Shown here piece by piece: positions 53,215 to 61,412 of a stretch of 64,000 nucleotides of DNA (position 1 is the first letter of the stretch; each line of letters begins with the position of its first letter). Position numbers and translations under genes: made by a program. The notes beneath the pieces are model-generated. The model did no database searches. It was given only the letters and a program-made list of their open reading frames with translations, and was not told where the DNA came from. Source of the DNA: Prochlorococcus sp. AG-347-I04 (GTDB lineage: Bacteria > Cyanobacteriota > Cyanobacteriia > PCC-6307 > Cyanobiaceae); the NCBI GenBank assembly GCA_003281625.1, contig QCBL01000004.1, positions 1-64,000 of the forward strand, given 5' to 3'.

Positions 53215-54162
53215 TTGAAAAAAAATATTGCTATCTGCATACCTTGTTACAATGAAATTGATAATATTGAGGAGCTTTACTTAAGAATTTGTAGTGCTAT
53301 AAAACCATGTCGAGATTATAATTTTTCTATCATATTTGCTGATAACTCATCAACGGATGGAACAAAAGAATTTATTGAAAAAATAAGCAATCATGATGAT
53401 CGAATAGGTTACATAAATAATCTCTCTAATTTCGGATTTGTTAGATCATCTGCAAATGTATTGATTGCTCCTGATGCTGATGCAAATATTTTTTTACTGG
53501 CTGATTTACAAGATCCGCCTGAGTTAATACCCAAATTAATAAAGAAGTGGGAGGAAGGAGAAGATCACGTAATCTTTGCAACGAGGAAATCAAGTAAAGA
53601 AAGTAAAATTCTTTTTATTTTTAAAAAAATATATTATTCATTACTTTCAAAGCTATCAGATTATAAAATGGTCAGAGATACAACTGGTTTTGGAATATAC
53701 GATAAGATTGTAATTTTAAATTTAAGAAAGGTTGTAGATTCCTATCCATTTATCAAAGGCCTTGTATGTGCAATTGGTTTTAAATGGTCCACAATTCCTT
53801 ATGTAAGTTCTGAAAGGAGAAAAGGGAAAAGTAAGGCGTCATTATCTCTGCTTGTAGATTTTGGAGTATTAGGAATAGTCACTCTTTCAAGAAAGCCTAT
53901 GCGAATAATTAATATTCTAGGATTCTCATTAGGTTCTTTTTCTCTTATTCTTTCAATGATTGTAGTTTTAACTAAACTATTATTATGGAATAGTTTTGCT
54001 TTTGGTTTAGCTATGTTGTCAACTTCTATGCTATTTCTGAGTGGTATTATCTTGTTTTCAATAGGTGTAATAGGTGAATATATAGGTTTTATAAATCAAA
54101 GATCTCTGCGTTTACCTTTGGTCGTTGAGGGAAAAAGAATAAATGTCCCTAAAAATGATTAA
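53215..54162 (+). CDS. Family 2 glycosyltransferase, GtrB/DPM-like
   Basis: The 315-aa product starts at TTG with IAICIPCYNEIDNIEELY, followed by FADNSSTDGTKEFIE and the acidic motif LLADLQDPPELIPKLI. A RDTTGFGIYD segment and two C-terminal helices (about 226-285) complete the polyprenyl-phosphate sugar transferase pattern. It may donate the lipid-linked sugar that the GtrA-type protein at 49266 moves. Confidence 0.9.
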   Translation: MKKNIAICIPCYNEIDNIEELYLRICSAIKPCRDYNFSIIFADNSSTDGTKEFIEKISNHDDRIGYINNLSNFGFVRSSANVLIAPDADANIFLLADLQDPPELIPKLIKKWEEGEDHVIFATRKSSKESKILFIFKKIYYSLLSKLSDYKMVRDTTGFGIYDKIVILNLRKVVDSYPFIKGLVCAIGFKWSTIPYVSSERRKGKSKASLSLLVDFGVLGIVTLSRKPMRIINILGFSLGSFSLILSMIVVLTKLLLWNSFAFGLAMLSTSMLFLSGIILFSIGVIGEYIGFINQRSLRLPLVVEGKRINVPKND

Positions 54163-54209
54163 AGGTGAGATAGAGAATATAAAAATATTTATTTATACTA
54201 GTATTATCC

Positions 54210-55427
54210 TTAAAACAAAAACTGGTGAATAGGTAAGACTCTCTCCAAAATAATTCCAAAAGGAGAGAGAAAAGAAAATATTATGATGGGATTCACGTTT
54301 ATTCTTTTAAAATCACTACTTCTTTGATTTGAAAGACGAATCAAAAATAAAATACTTAATATACAACTTAAACATGTAAATCTTATATATTCCGTAACCA
54401 GAGGGAAAGCTAAAAGAGGAGCTAAAAGAGATAAATAAATAATGATTTCAGAAAAAAAATCTACTTTTAATTTTAAATAGTTTTTAATAATAAAAAGTAA
54501 GCCACAAAGATAAGAAAAGGGTATTAGAAAAAGATGAATTTTTGGAAAAAATTCTAACTTTAAACCGTTAAGGTGATCTAAAACATATTCTGTCTTATTG
54601 GGGAAAATTTCATAAAAACCGCTCCAGTATGGGTGATTAGATTCATACGCTAAGGGAATCTTAGACTTAGCTATTTCTTCATAGGCAATTTTGCCAATAT
54701 TTTCTGATCCAAATATATGAGTAGATAGATAAACAGTCAAAGGTAAAATTATTAAGAATAAAAAATGCCTTTTAAAAATTAATGAACCGAATAGGCTTGT
54801 AATTTTCAGACTTTTATCTAAAAGAATTTGAACGAGTAGAAAGGGTAGGAAAAAGATATACAAATCATGAACTAAAACTCCAGTTGCTGATATAAATGAG
54901 ATTATGAAAATGTTCCTTATAAACAAACTACTTATTATGAGTAAGAAAATGCAAACAATATCACTGGAGCCGGTCGCATAAGAAATGTGAAAAAAGAATG
55001 AAGGGGAAAAGTAAATCAAACAAAGTTGTCCAAAATTAAATCTATCCAGACGATTAAAAATATATCTCGACAAAATCAGATAAATTAAAGTAAGTAAAAA
55101 AAAGTGAATGAAAATTGAATTTATATATTCGTTATTAAATAATTGGTTTAACTTTGTTATGTTAAGAAAAGTTCCCCATAACGATCTTCTTGCATATCCA
55201 ATTTCCTGATAACCAATATAGTTATGCCAAATTCTACCCATTGATTTCAACCCGATAGGTACAAAAATCCATCTGTTCAAGATAACTATCGAATATAAAT
55301 AAGAAATTGAAGTTATAAAAAATAATATCCCAGAATTCAATTCTTTAAACAAGAAAAACTTATTAAATTTTTCAAAAAGGCTCAACTTCATTGAAGAAAT
55401 ATATTTGTGAATTAAATAATTCAACAA
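54210..55427 (-). CDS. Multi-pass membrane protein, unknown glycosyl role
   Basis: The 405-aa product has about ten helices and a conserved-looking loop near residues 65-85 (KSMGRIWHNYIGYQEIGYAR). It resembles the EpsG-type or GT-C proteins of exopolysaccharide clusters. No catalytic residue can be assigned. It is convergent with the GT2 gene and divergent from rfbH. Confidence 0.6.
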   Translation of the reverse strand: MLNYLIHKYISSMKLSLFEKFNKFFLFKELNSGILFFITSISYLYSIVILNRWIFVPIGLKSMGRIWHNYIGYQEIGYARRSLWGTFLNITKLNQLFNNEYINSIFIHFFLLTLIYLILSRYIFNRLDRFNFGQLCLIYFSPSFFFHISYATGSSDIVCIFLLIISSLFIRNIFIISFISATGVLVHDLYIFFLPFLLVQILLDKSLKITSLFGSLIFKRHFLFLIILPLTVYLSTHIFGSENIGKIAYEEIAKSKIPLAYESNHPYWSGFYEIFPNKTEYVLDHLNGLKLEFFPKIHLFLIPFSYLCGLLFIIKNYLKLKVDFFSEIIIYLSLLAPLLAFPLVTEYIRFTCLSCILSILFLIRLSNQRSSDFKRINVNPIIIFSFLSPFGIILERVLPIHQFLF

Positions 55428-55581
55428 TATATCATATTTAGTAATTTCGATTTAAATTAATGTCCTATTAAGTGAAGTTTATTAATTTCAAATAAATAAT
55501 TTTGGAAAATTAAAATCAATTAACCAAATAAATAGATTTTTCATAGAATAAGATAAAAAAAAATGCCTTATAATAAAGAAG

Positions 55582-57087
55582 ATGAAAAGTATTAATGAGT
55601 TGAAAAGTGAGATTTTAAGACTAACGGGAGAATACTCCAGATTAGTGCATTCAGAGAATAGACCAGGATATGATAAAAAAAGAAGAATGTGGAAGGAAAA
55701 AGAAACCATACCTTATGCTGCGCGAGTTTTTCAAGAAGAAGAGGTTCAAGTCGCGGTTTCCTCTATCTTAGATTTTTGGTTAACACTTGGGCCAGAGGGT
55801 AAAAAGATGGAAACAGAATTAGCGGCATTTCTCGGAGTTAAAAATAGTCTTCTAGTTAACTCAGGTTCTTCAGCAAATTTAATCGCAATATCTACACTAA
55901 CATCACATAATATTGAAAAAGATAGAAGAATTCTCCACGGAGACGAAGTAATAACTGTTGCTGCCGGTTTTCCTACAACCGTTGCTCCAATAATACAAAT
56001 AGGTGCAATTCCTGTTTTTATTGATGCAAATCCAAAAACTGGTAATGCATTTTGTGATCAACTTGAGGAAGCTTACTCAAAGGGTAAAACTAAAGCTGTC
56101 ATGATGGCTCATGGGTTAGGAAATCCTTTTGACATAAAGCAAACATTACTCTTTTGCAAAAAATATAATCTATGGCTAATCGAAGACAATTGTGATGCTC
56201 TGGGGAGTAGTTATTCAATGCCGAGAAAACTTGCAGAAAGTTTGGGAATTAATGAAAATAGTCCTGGATTAGATGAAGGACCTGAAAGAATTGCTAGGTG
56301 GACAGGGACTTGGGGTGACATAAGTACGCAAAGTTTTTATCCACCACACCACATAACTATGGGGGAAGGTGGAGCTGTAAATATTATTAAGAATAAAAGA
56401 TTAAAAGTTATTGCAGAAAGTTATAGGGATTGGGGTAGAGATTGTTGGTGTCCTGCAGGAGTAGATAATTCTTGTAAAAAGAGATTTAACTGGAGTTTAG
56501 GTGAACTACCTCATGGTTACGACCATAAATACACTTATAGTCATCTTGGATTTAACTTGAAGCCATCAGATCCTCAAGCAGCTATTGGGAGAGTTCAATT
56601 AAAAAGACTCCCTGAATTTATTCAAGCAAGAAAAAGAAATTGGGAGCTTCTTAGAATAGGACTTGATTCACTCTCAGACATACTAGAGTTTTCCTTACCT
56701 ACCCATTCTGAAAGCTGGGATTCAAAAAGTGGTTTCCGATGGGATAAATCTTCTTGTAGAAGTACATGTTCTTGGTTTGGGTTTAAAATCTTAGTTAAAG
56801 ATAATGCACCTTTCTCCAGAACAGATTTAGCAAGAGAGCTAGATCGAAATAAGATAGGAAATAGAATGTTATTTGGCGGCAACTTAACAAGACAACCAGC
56901 TTTTGTAAATTTAATGAAAGATAATCCTCACGCAGTAAGAGTAGTAGGGTCCTTATCAGGCTCAGATACAATAATGAATAAAGTTTTATTTATTGGAACT
57001 TATCCAGGCCTAAATGAAGATATGATAAAGTCTGAAATTGAAATAATTAAAAATTTTGCTAATTTTTCTAAGTCAATAAAATCATAA
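55582..57087 (+). CDS. rfbH: CDP-4-dehydro-6-deoxyglucose 3-dehydrase (E1)
   Basis: RfbH uses pyridoxamine phosphate and a [2Fe-2S] cluster to remove the 3-hydroxyl in dideoxyhexose synthesis. The aspartate-aminotransferase fold is seen in LLVNSGSSANLIAIS and IEDNCDALGSSY. In SFYPPHHITMGEGG a His stands where aminotransferases have Lys, as required for the dehydrase. Cluster Cys appear in GRDCWCPAGVDNSC. At 501 aa it is longer than typical (about 437), with insertions near residues 210-230 and 380-400. Confidence 0.95.
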   Translation: MKSINELKSEILRLTGEYSRLVHSENRPGYDKKRRMWKEKETIPYAARVFQEEEVQVAVSSILDFWLTLGPEGKKMETELAAFLGVKNSLLVNSGSSANLIAISTLTSHNIEKDRRILHGDEVITVAAGFPTTVAPIIQIGAIPVFIDANPKTGNAFCDQLEEAYSKGKTKAVMMAHGLGNPFDIKQTLLFCKKYNLWLIEDNCDALGSSYSMPRKLAESLGINENSPGLDEGPERIARWTGTWGDISTQSFYPPHHITMGEGGAVNIIKNKRLKVIAESYRDWGRDCWCPAGVDNSCKKRFNWSLGELPHGYDHKYTYSHLGFNLKPSDPQAAIGRVQLKRLPEFIQARKRNWELLRIGLDSLSDILEFSLPTHSESWDSKSGFRWDKSSCRSTCSWFGFKILVKDNAPFSRTDLARELDRNKIGNRMLFGGNLTRQPAFVNLMKDNPHAVRVVGSLSGSDTIMNKVLFIGTYPGLNEDMIKSEIEIIKNFANFSKSIKS

Positions 57088-57227
57088 CTTTAAAAAAGTT
57101 AAATTTATAATCGATCATTCAACTCACAATTTAATTTAATAATTTTAGTTGTCGATTAACTTAAATGAAACATAATATTTAAGTCTTTAAAACATATAGG
57201 AAAATCGATAAAAATAAAGAGATTGAA

Positions 57228-57318
57228 TAAAAAAGACCCCTATAAAGAGGTCTTTCATGGAATTACCAAATGTAGTGTTTCCTTGTTTCCACTCTTTTGG
57301 TAAACCACTCCTTCACAC
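57228..57318 (-). ncRNA. yfr2: Yfr2-family small RNA
   Basis: On the minus strand a stem TTACCAAA/TTTGGTAA encloses AGTG/CACT, whose loop carries the duplicated GGAAACAAGGAAACA motif diagnostic of Yfr2 RNAs. It ends in a terminator, AAAGACC (57232-57238) pairing with GGTCTTT (57249-57255) and then a T run. A TAGATT -10 (57330 down to 57325) predicts a start near 57318 and a length of about 90 nt, as in known Yfr2 RNAs. Targets cannot be predicted here. Confidence 0.75.
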
Positions 57319-57520
57319 AGACTAAATCTATTTCATATTTTTCTTTTCCGTGGAAGTGGAAAATGGAATATTACTAAACTGTCACATGTGTCAGTTACCT
57401 CTTCCATGAAATTTTTCATCTAAGTTATCTCATTTAGAGAAGAGGGAGTTTACTTATCAGAATGAGTTCCCTGTAAAAATTTTTAAGGGAAATGCACAAA
57501 TATGTAAAGTATCAATTATT
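57319..57520. other. Intergenic stretch upstream of the Yfr2-like RNA
   Basis: This 200-base stretch contains the RNA's promoter and no supported gene. A minus-strand open frame running through the RNA (57263-57370) lacks a start codon and is explained by the RNA itself. Confidence 0.5.
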
Positions 57521-57714
57521 TTATCTTTTCCCAAAATAGATACAGTTTTGAAAATAGGTTTCTAGTATCTCTACCATCGCCGTACTTGTTGAGATCAACC
57601 TCCATCCCGCAGAATTACGATTTTTCATAATTGCAGCAATTTCATTTTCTTGTTTTTGAGTATTTGTATTCCCACTTCGTAATAAATATCAAGATCATTT
57701 TCTACTCTTGCCAT
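57521..57714 (-). pseudogene. Frameshifted small protein gene (DUF4177-like)
   Basis: Reading from the ATG at 57712-57714 gives MARVENDLDIYYEV, and a shift of one base then continues GNTNTQKQENEIAAIMKNRN, SAGWRLISTSTAMVEILETY and FQNCIYFGKR to a stop. The two parts make a coherent 64-residue protein if one base is missing near 57674. GWRLIS followed by YFG resembles the DUF4177 pattern. Either a recent pseudogene or a sequencing error. Confidence 0.6.
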
Positions 57715-57973
57715 TTTTAATATCCTTCTTTATTAAATTTAATATTACTTAATCTTATATCGATACTAAGATACCTTCGATAAGGTAATTGGAAATAAAT
57801 TTTATATGGTGTAACTTCACCATCATTGCGATTGGATTATTGCTAATGAGAATTGGAATAGTAGTTACTTTCGATATCAAAATTAATTTAATTAAAAATA
57901 AAAAATGAAAGAAAAAATTTGGCAAAAACCAACTAAAGATATTTTTTTGAAAAAAAATAATAATTATTCTTAT

Positions 57974-58579
57974 TTAGATTAAAAATAAAAAACATCCAGT
58001 AACAAATCCGCTTATGTGACCCAATAAGCTTATTCCTGGGAAGAAAGAGAAAATTAATCCTAAAAAGCATATTGTCCTTGACATTTTTTGAACTTCAAAA
58101 TTAGACTTTAAACCAATTTTTTTACCTAAAAAAAAACTCTTTCCGTAAAAAGAAGTTAATAGTATGAATCCAAATAAAGCATAAATTATTCCACTAAATC
58201 CTAAAGCAGCATAATTAGGATAGAAATCAAAAAAATACGATAGCATCTTTTCGTAAACCCAGATAATAAAAAAATTTAAAAAAGAACAAATTAAAATAAA
58301 TCTCAGATAAAAAAACTTGCTTTCAATTCCAAGTCTCATCAAAAAATATCTAGTGATGATTATTCCGCCAAGATTACTTAATAAATGATTTAAATCTGCA
58401 TGGATTAAAACTGATGTGATAATCCTATAGGGTTGATCACTAATTAATCTTGGTACAAAGTAAAAATATTCTTTATCAATAACTCCAACTAAATCACTAA
58501 GAATATAAACTGAAATTAAAAGAGATGCGCTTAGGATATATTGCCAATCATATTTAGATATCGAATTATTATTAGCCAT
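57974..58579 (-). CDS. Rhomboid-family intramembrane serine protease
   Basis: The 201-aa protein has six helices. The catalytic Ser is S129 in ALGFSGIIYA and the His is H188 in LLGHISGF. The HADLNHLLSN block supplies the conserved His and Asn of helix 2. It cleaves membrane proteins within the bilayer; the substrate is unknown. Confidence 0.92.
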   Translation of the reverse strand: MANNNSISKYDWQYILSASLLISVYILSDLVGVIDKEYFYFVPRLISDQPYRIITSVLIHADLNHLLSNLGGIIITRYFLMRLGIESKFFYLRFILICSFLNFFIIWVYEKMLSYFFDFYPNYAALGFSGIIYALFGFILLTSFYGKSFFLGKKIGLKSNFEVQKMSRTICFLGLIFSFFPGISLLGHISGFVTGCFLFLI

Positions 58580-58669
58580 GTTTATTTGATAATTATACTA
58601 AATGAATATCTCCTTACATAGAACGAAAGAACCTAGAAGAGTCTTTTAAATATTAAATTTATATTCCCT

Positions 58670-58834
58670 TTAGTAAAATTTGCAATGAGAACTTGTTGGA
58701 TGGTCTTTACATTCTTTTTCCCAATAGTCGTGTCTTGGATCTATTGGTAATTGATAATTAAAATCATGCATTCTCCAGATATCTGAAGTTGCATTTCTTA
58801 GGGCAGTAAATGGAGTGGTGAGTCTAATAAACAT
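58670..58834 (-). CDS. 54-aa small protein, unknown
   Basis: The product (MFIRLTTPFTALRNATSDIW then RMHDFNYQLPIDPRHDYWEK) ends in a Cys/His-rich tail (ECKDHPTSSHCKFY) that might bind a metal. The composition is not random-looking, and the frame has a clear start and stop. No family recognised. Confidence 0.5.
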   Translation of the reverse strand: MFIRLTTPFTALRNATSDIWRMHDFNYQLPIDPRHDYWEKECKDHPTSSHCKFY

Positions 58835-58889
58835 AAAAACTCCTATATCTATATTCCTTAATTATCCTCCTATTCAATTGAAATTAATA

Positions 58890-58910
58890 GAGTATTAATA
58901 CTCGAGTATT
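58890..58910. promoter_or_regulatory. Overlapping perfect palindromes
   Basis: GAGTATTAATACTC (58890-58903) and AATACTCGAGTATT (58897-58910) are both perfect 14-bp palindromes that share seven bases, forming three alternating half-sites. Just downstream, GTGG-TTG-CCAC (58919-58929) can form a small hairpin. The site lies 56 bp upstream of the minus-strand gene ending at 58670, so it may be its operator. Confidence 0.6.
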
Positions 58911-59079
58911 AGTGCCTTGTGGTTGCCACGAATATCTATTCCTATTCAAAAAGAGTATAAATAATTCAGTATTCAAAAGCACTTCATCGACTATATGGAC
59001 AGCGAGGTATATAAGACTCAAAGAGAGCAAATAAATACCCTCTTATTTATTTTTAGGACTTCCAGAAACTATAAATTAA

Positions 59080-59164
59080 CGGAGAGGGTGGGATTCGAAC
59101 CCACGAATAGTTTCCTATTAAACGATTTCGAGTCGTTCGCTTTCGACCACTCAGCCACCTCTCC
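59080..59164 (-). tRNA. tRNA-Ser (CGA anticodon)
   Basis: The minus strand folds as a type II tRNA. The acceptor GGAGAGG pairs with CCTCTCC. The D arm is GTGGCTGAGTGG. The anticodon stem AACGA/TCGTT holds the loop CTCGAAA, anticodon CGA. A long variable arm (TTTAATAGGAAACTA region) and a T loop GGTTCGAATCC follow. The discriminator base is G and CCA is not encoded. Confidence 0.93.
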
Positions 59165-59226
59165 GTCTGTTTATTAGTATGCACACAATAAAGAAAAAAA
59201 TTATGAACTATATAATTATCTTAATT

Positions 59227-60249
59227 TTAATTCCAACCTGCCTCTTTCATCAATTTAATAGCTAAAGAATTTTTTTCTCCAAGCTCCTCTACAGTTACTC
59301 TATCAGGCGTAAACTCTCCAAAGTTCTTTACTATTTCATTCTGATTAACTTCCTTCAAAGGATGTTCAAAAGTAGGAGCAGCTAAACCTTTACTTCCTGC
59401 GGGAGATGCTAAGAATTCAAGCAACTGAATAGCTTCATTTTTATTTGTTGCATATTTTGCAACACCACCAGCACTAATATTTACGTGTGCAGGATTAGGA
59501 GTAAGGACCTTTGTTTTTTTTGCGTACAAAGCATCTCTCCTTCCATTAACACCTGCTAACATTCTTGCGACGTAATAATGATTAACAATTCCTACTCCAC
59601 ATTTTTTCTTAGAAACTGCTCTAATTATTGCAATATCACCTGGGAAAAATGGTTGGGAAACGTTTGAAATCATTCCTGATAACCAAGCTTTAGTTTCTGA
59701 TTGACCTTTGTTAATTATTTGATTGGCAACTAAAGATTGATTATATGGACTTTTTCTATTTCTTAAACATACTTTCCCTTTTAGAGAAGGATCAGCTAAA
59801 TCAGTGTAATCATTAATCTTGCTAACATCTATCACTTTTGGATTCGCTATCATAACCCTTACTCTTCTGGTTAAGGCGTACCATTCCTTATTTGGATCTT
59901 TCAATCCAATTGGAACATCATTTTCTAAATTAGAAGATTCTATTGATTGAAGTAATCCAGCTTTGGCTGCATTAGTAATTCTTGCAGCATCAACTAATAA
60001 AATTAAATCTGCCTGAGAATTCCTACCCTCTCTCTTCAATCTCTCAATTAAAGATATACCTGCAGCTTCAATAAGCCTTACTTTAATCCCTGTTTCTTCT
60101 GCAAATTTTTTATAAACGCTCCTATCAGTGTTGTAATGTCTCCCTGAATAAACTTTGACTTCTTTTTCTGTGGAATTAGAGGGTAAATTAAAATTAAGTA
60201 AAAATGTGCATGTTAGTGCTGTATAAAGTAGTTTTTTAAAATTTTGCAC
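59227..60249 (-). CDS. futA: Ferric iron ABC-transporter substrate-binding protein
   Basis: The 340-aa FutA/IdiA-type protein has a signal peptide (LLYTALTCTFLLNFNLPSNS). It begins its mature part with EVKVYSGRHYNTDRSVYKKF, where the Tyr and His are typical iron ligands. GDIAIIRAVSKKKCGVGIVNHYYVARM supplies the later ligand Tyr pair. It carries periplasmic Fe(III). It diverges from piuC across a region with a strong palindrome. Confidence 0.95.
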   Translation of the reverse strand: MQNFKKLLYTALTCTFLLNFNLPSNSTEKEVKVYSGRHYNTDRSVYKKFAEETGIKVRLIEAAGISLIERLKREGRNSQADLILLVDAARITNAAKAGLLQSIESSNLENDVPIGLKDPNKEWYALTRRVRVMIANPKVIDVSKINDYTDLADPSLKGKVCLRNRKSPYNQSLVANQIINKGQSETKAWLSGMISNVSQPFFPGDIAIIRAVSKKKCGVGIVNHYYVARMLAGVNGRRDALYAKKTKVLTPNPAHVNISAGGVAKYATNKNEAIQLLEFLASPAGSKGLAAPTFEHPLKEVNQNEIVKNFGEFTPDRVTVEELGEKNSLAIKLMKEAGWN

Positions 60250-60317
60250 TTTTTCAAATTAGTATCTATGGTTACTTTATACCCATCAAAAGAGTTCAAA
60301 CTCTAAAAGCGATCTTA

Positions 60318-60335
60318 GATACATATAAATGTATC
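60318..60335. promoter_or_regulatory. Perfect palindrome in the futA-piuC divergent region
   Basis: GATACATATAAATGTATC has perfect 7-bp arms around ATAA. It lies 17 bp before the piuC ATG and its centre contains a TATAAAT -10-like element. Given the two iron genes on either side, a Fur or related iron-responsive operator is the natural reading, although it is not the classical Fur box. Confidence 0.6.
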
Positions 60336-60351
60336 ATTTTTTATATGCCGT

Positions 60352-61017
60352 ATGAATTATTTAACTCATCAGTTATTAAATGCTGAAGAAATAAATTTTA
60401 TAGAAAAAGAATTAGAACAAGAAAATAAAGGTTGGGAAGATGGTAAAAATACTGCAGGTAGCCAAGCTTCCAAAGTTAAAAATAATTTACAACTAAAGAG
60501 AAATTCTGATACCTCGAAAAAATTATCATTGCTAGTTAAAAAAAAGATTTCAAACGATGATTTAATTAAAAGTTTTACTTTACCGAAACATCTTCATGGA
60601 ATCATGTTCACTAAAGCTGCCAAAGGAATGAGCTATGGACGTCATATCGATAATGCATATATGTCAACTGGTAGAGCTGACTTATCATTTACAATTTTTA
60701 TTACAGAAAAAAATAAATACGAAGGTGGTGAACTATTGATTGAGAATTTGACCTCAGAGAGTAAATTTAAACTAAATAGTGGAGAAATCATAATTTACCC
60801 AAGCACATATTTACACTCAGTTGAAGAAGTTCTAAATGGAGAAAGAATAGTATGCGTTGGATGGATAGAAAGTTACATAAAAAGTATAGAAGAGCGAGAA
60901 TATCTATTTGATTTAGACGCAGGAGCAAAAAGTTTACTGGCCAAGCATGGCAGATCTGAAGAGCTTGATCTTATTTTTAAATCCTACTCAAATCTCTTAA
61001 GAGTTATGGGAGATTAA
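60352..61017 (+). CDS. piuC: PiuC-type Fe(II)/2-oxoglutarate-dependent hydroxylase
   Basis: The 221-aa protein has the cupin-like HxD...H iron site (H98, D100, H155) and R165 for 2-oxoglutarate. Its family blocks are SYGRHIDNAYM, GGELLIENL and YPSTYLHSVEEV. PiuC genes accompany iron uptake systems and are induced by iron limitation; the substrate is unknown. The divergent futA neighbour supports an iron role. Confidence 0.92.
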   Translation: MNYLTHQLLNAEEINFIEKELEQENKGWEDGKNTAGSQASKVKNNLQLKRNSDTSKKLSLLVKKKISNDDLIKSFTLPKHLHGIMFTKAAKGMSYGRHIDNAYMSTGRADLSFTIFITEKNKYEGGELLIENLTSESKFKLNSGEIIIYPSTYLHSVEEVLNGERIVCVGWIESYIKSIEEREYLFDLDAGAKSLLAKHGRSEELDLIFKSYSNLLRVMGD

Positions 61018-61046
61018 ATAAGAAACATTTTATACATCAAAAATGA

Positions 61047-61075
61047 TGTAATCCTGAAAATGATTACAATATAAC
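61047..61075 (+). promoter_or_regulatory. 22-bp operator-like palindrome abutting a -10 element
   Basis: TGTAATC (61047-61053) and GATTACA (61062-61068) form perfect arms around CTGAAAAT. A TATAAC -10 follows at 61070-61075, so transcription of the gene at 61092 should begin near 61082. The palindrome covers the -35 region, a typical position for a repressor or activator. Confidence 0.6.
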
Positions 61076-61091
61076 TAATAAATTTTTTCTA

Positions 61092-61331
61092 ATGCCAAAA
61101 AGAAGTTCCATTTCAATCTTTATCGCTGCAACAAGCGCACTTACTATTTCAGCAGCAAATACCAATTCAGTTAAATCAGGTGAAAATGACTTAGGCGGAT
61201 TGAAAGAATGGAACACTGATATGGCTTTAGATGCTGATTTTAAACTCGATTCTCGAGCTCAAGAATTGGCTGATGAGGCAGCAAAATCAAGTGTTTGTGT
61301 ACCCATCGGTGAAGGAGAAAATTGTTGGTGA
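61092..61331 (+). CDS. Secreted small protein with C-terminal Cys pair
   Basis: The 79-aa product has a signal peptide (MPKRSSISIFIAATSALTIS, cleavage likely after AAN). An acidic mature part ends in SSVCVPIGEGENCW, where two Cys near the end could form a disulfide or bind metal. No family recognised. It has its own palindrome-controlled promoter and a strong terminator, and lies between iron genes and a porin. Confidence 0.65.
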   Translation: MPKRSSISIFIAATSALTISAANTNSVKSGENDLGGLKEWNTDMALDADFKLDSRAQELADEAAKSSVCVPIGEGENCW

Positions 61332-61352
61332 ATAAATAATTCTAAAAGTCCA

Positions 61353-61384
61353 AAAAAAACACCTTAAAAGGTGTTTTTTTTTTC
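61353..61384. terminator. Bidirectional terminator
   Basis: AACACCTT-AA-AAGGTGTT flanked by A and T runs serves both the 79-aa gene (plus) and the porin (minus). Confidence 0.9.
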
Positions 61385-61412
61385 GACTAAATTTAATGAT
61401 TAAAACTTAAAT

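Noticed and set aside
57263-57370. Open minus-strand frame ending KEWFTKRVETRKHYIW
   Set aside because: No start codon, and the region is better explained by the Yfr2-like RNA.
58995-59177. 60-codon plus-strand frame
   Set aside because: It lies antisense to tRNA-Ser and its C-terminal half is tRNA complement.
60262-60275. GTATCTATGGTTAC, another perfect GTA-N8-TAC upstream of futA
   Set aside because: It is 13 bp from the futA ATG and has no TA-N3-T at 22-23 nt in either direction. Such motifs are expected by chance about every 3 kb at this composition.
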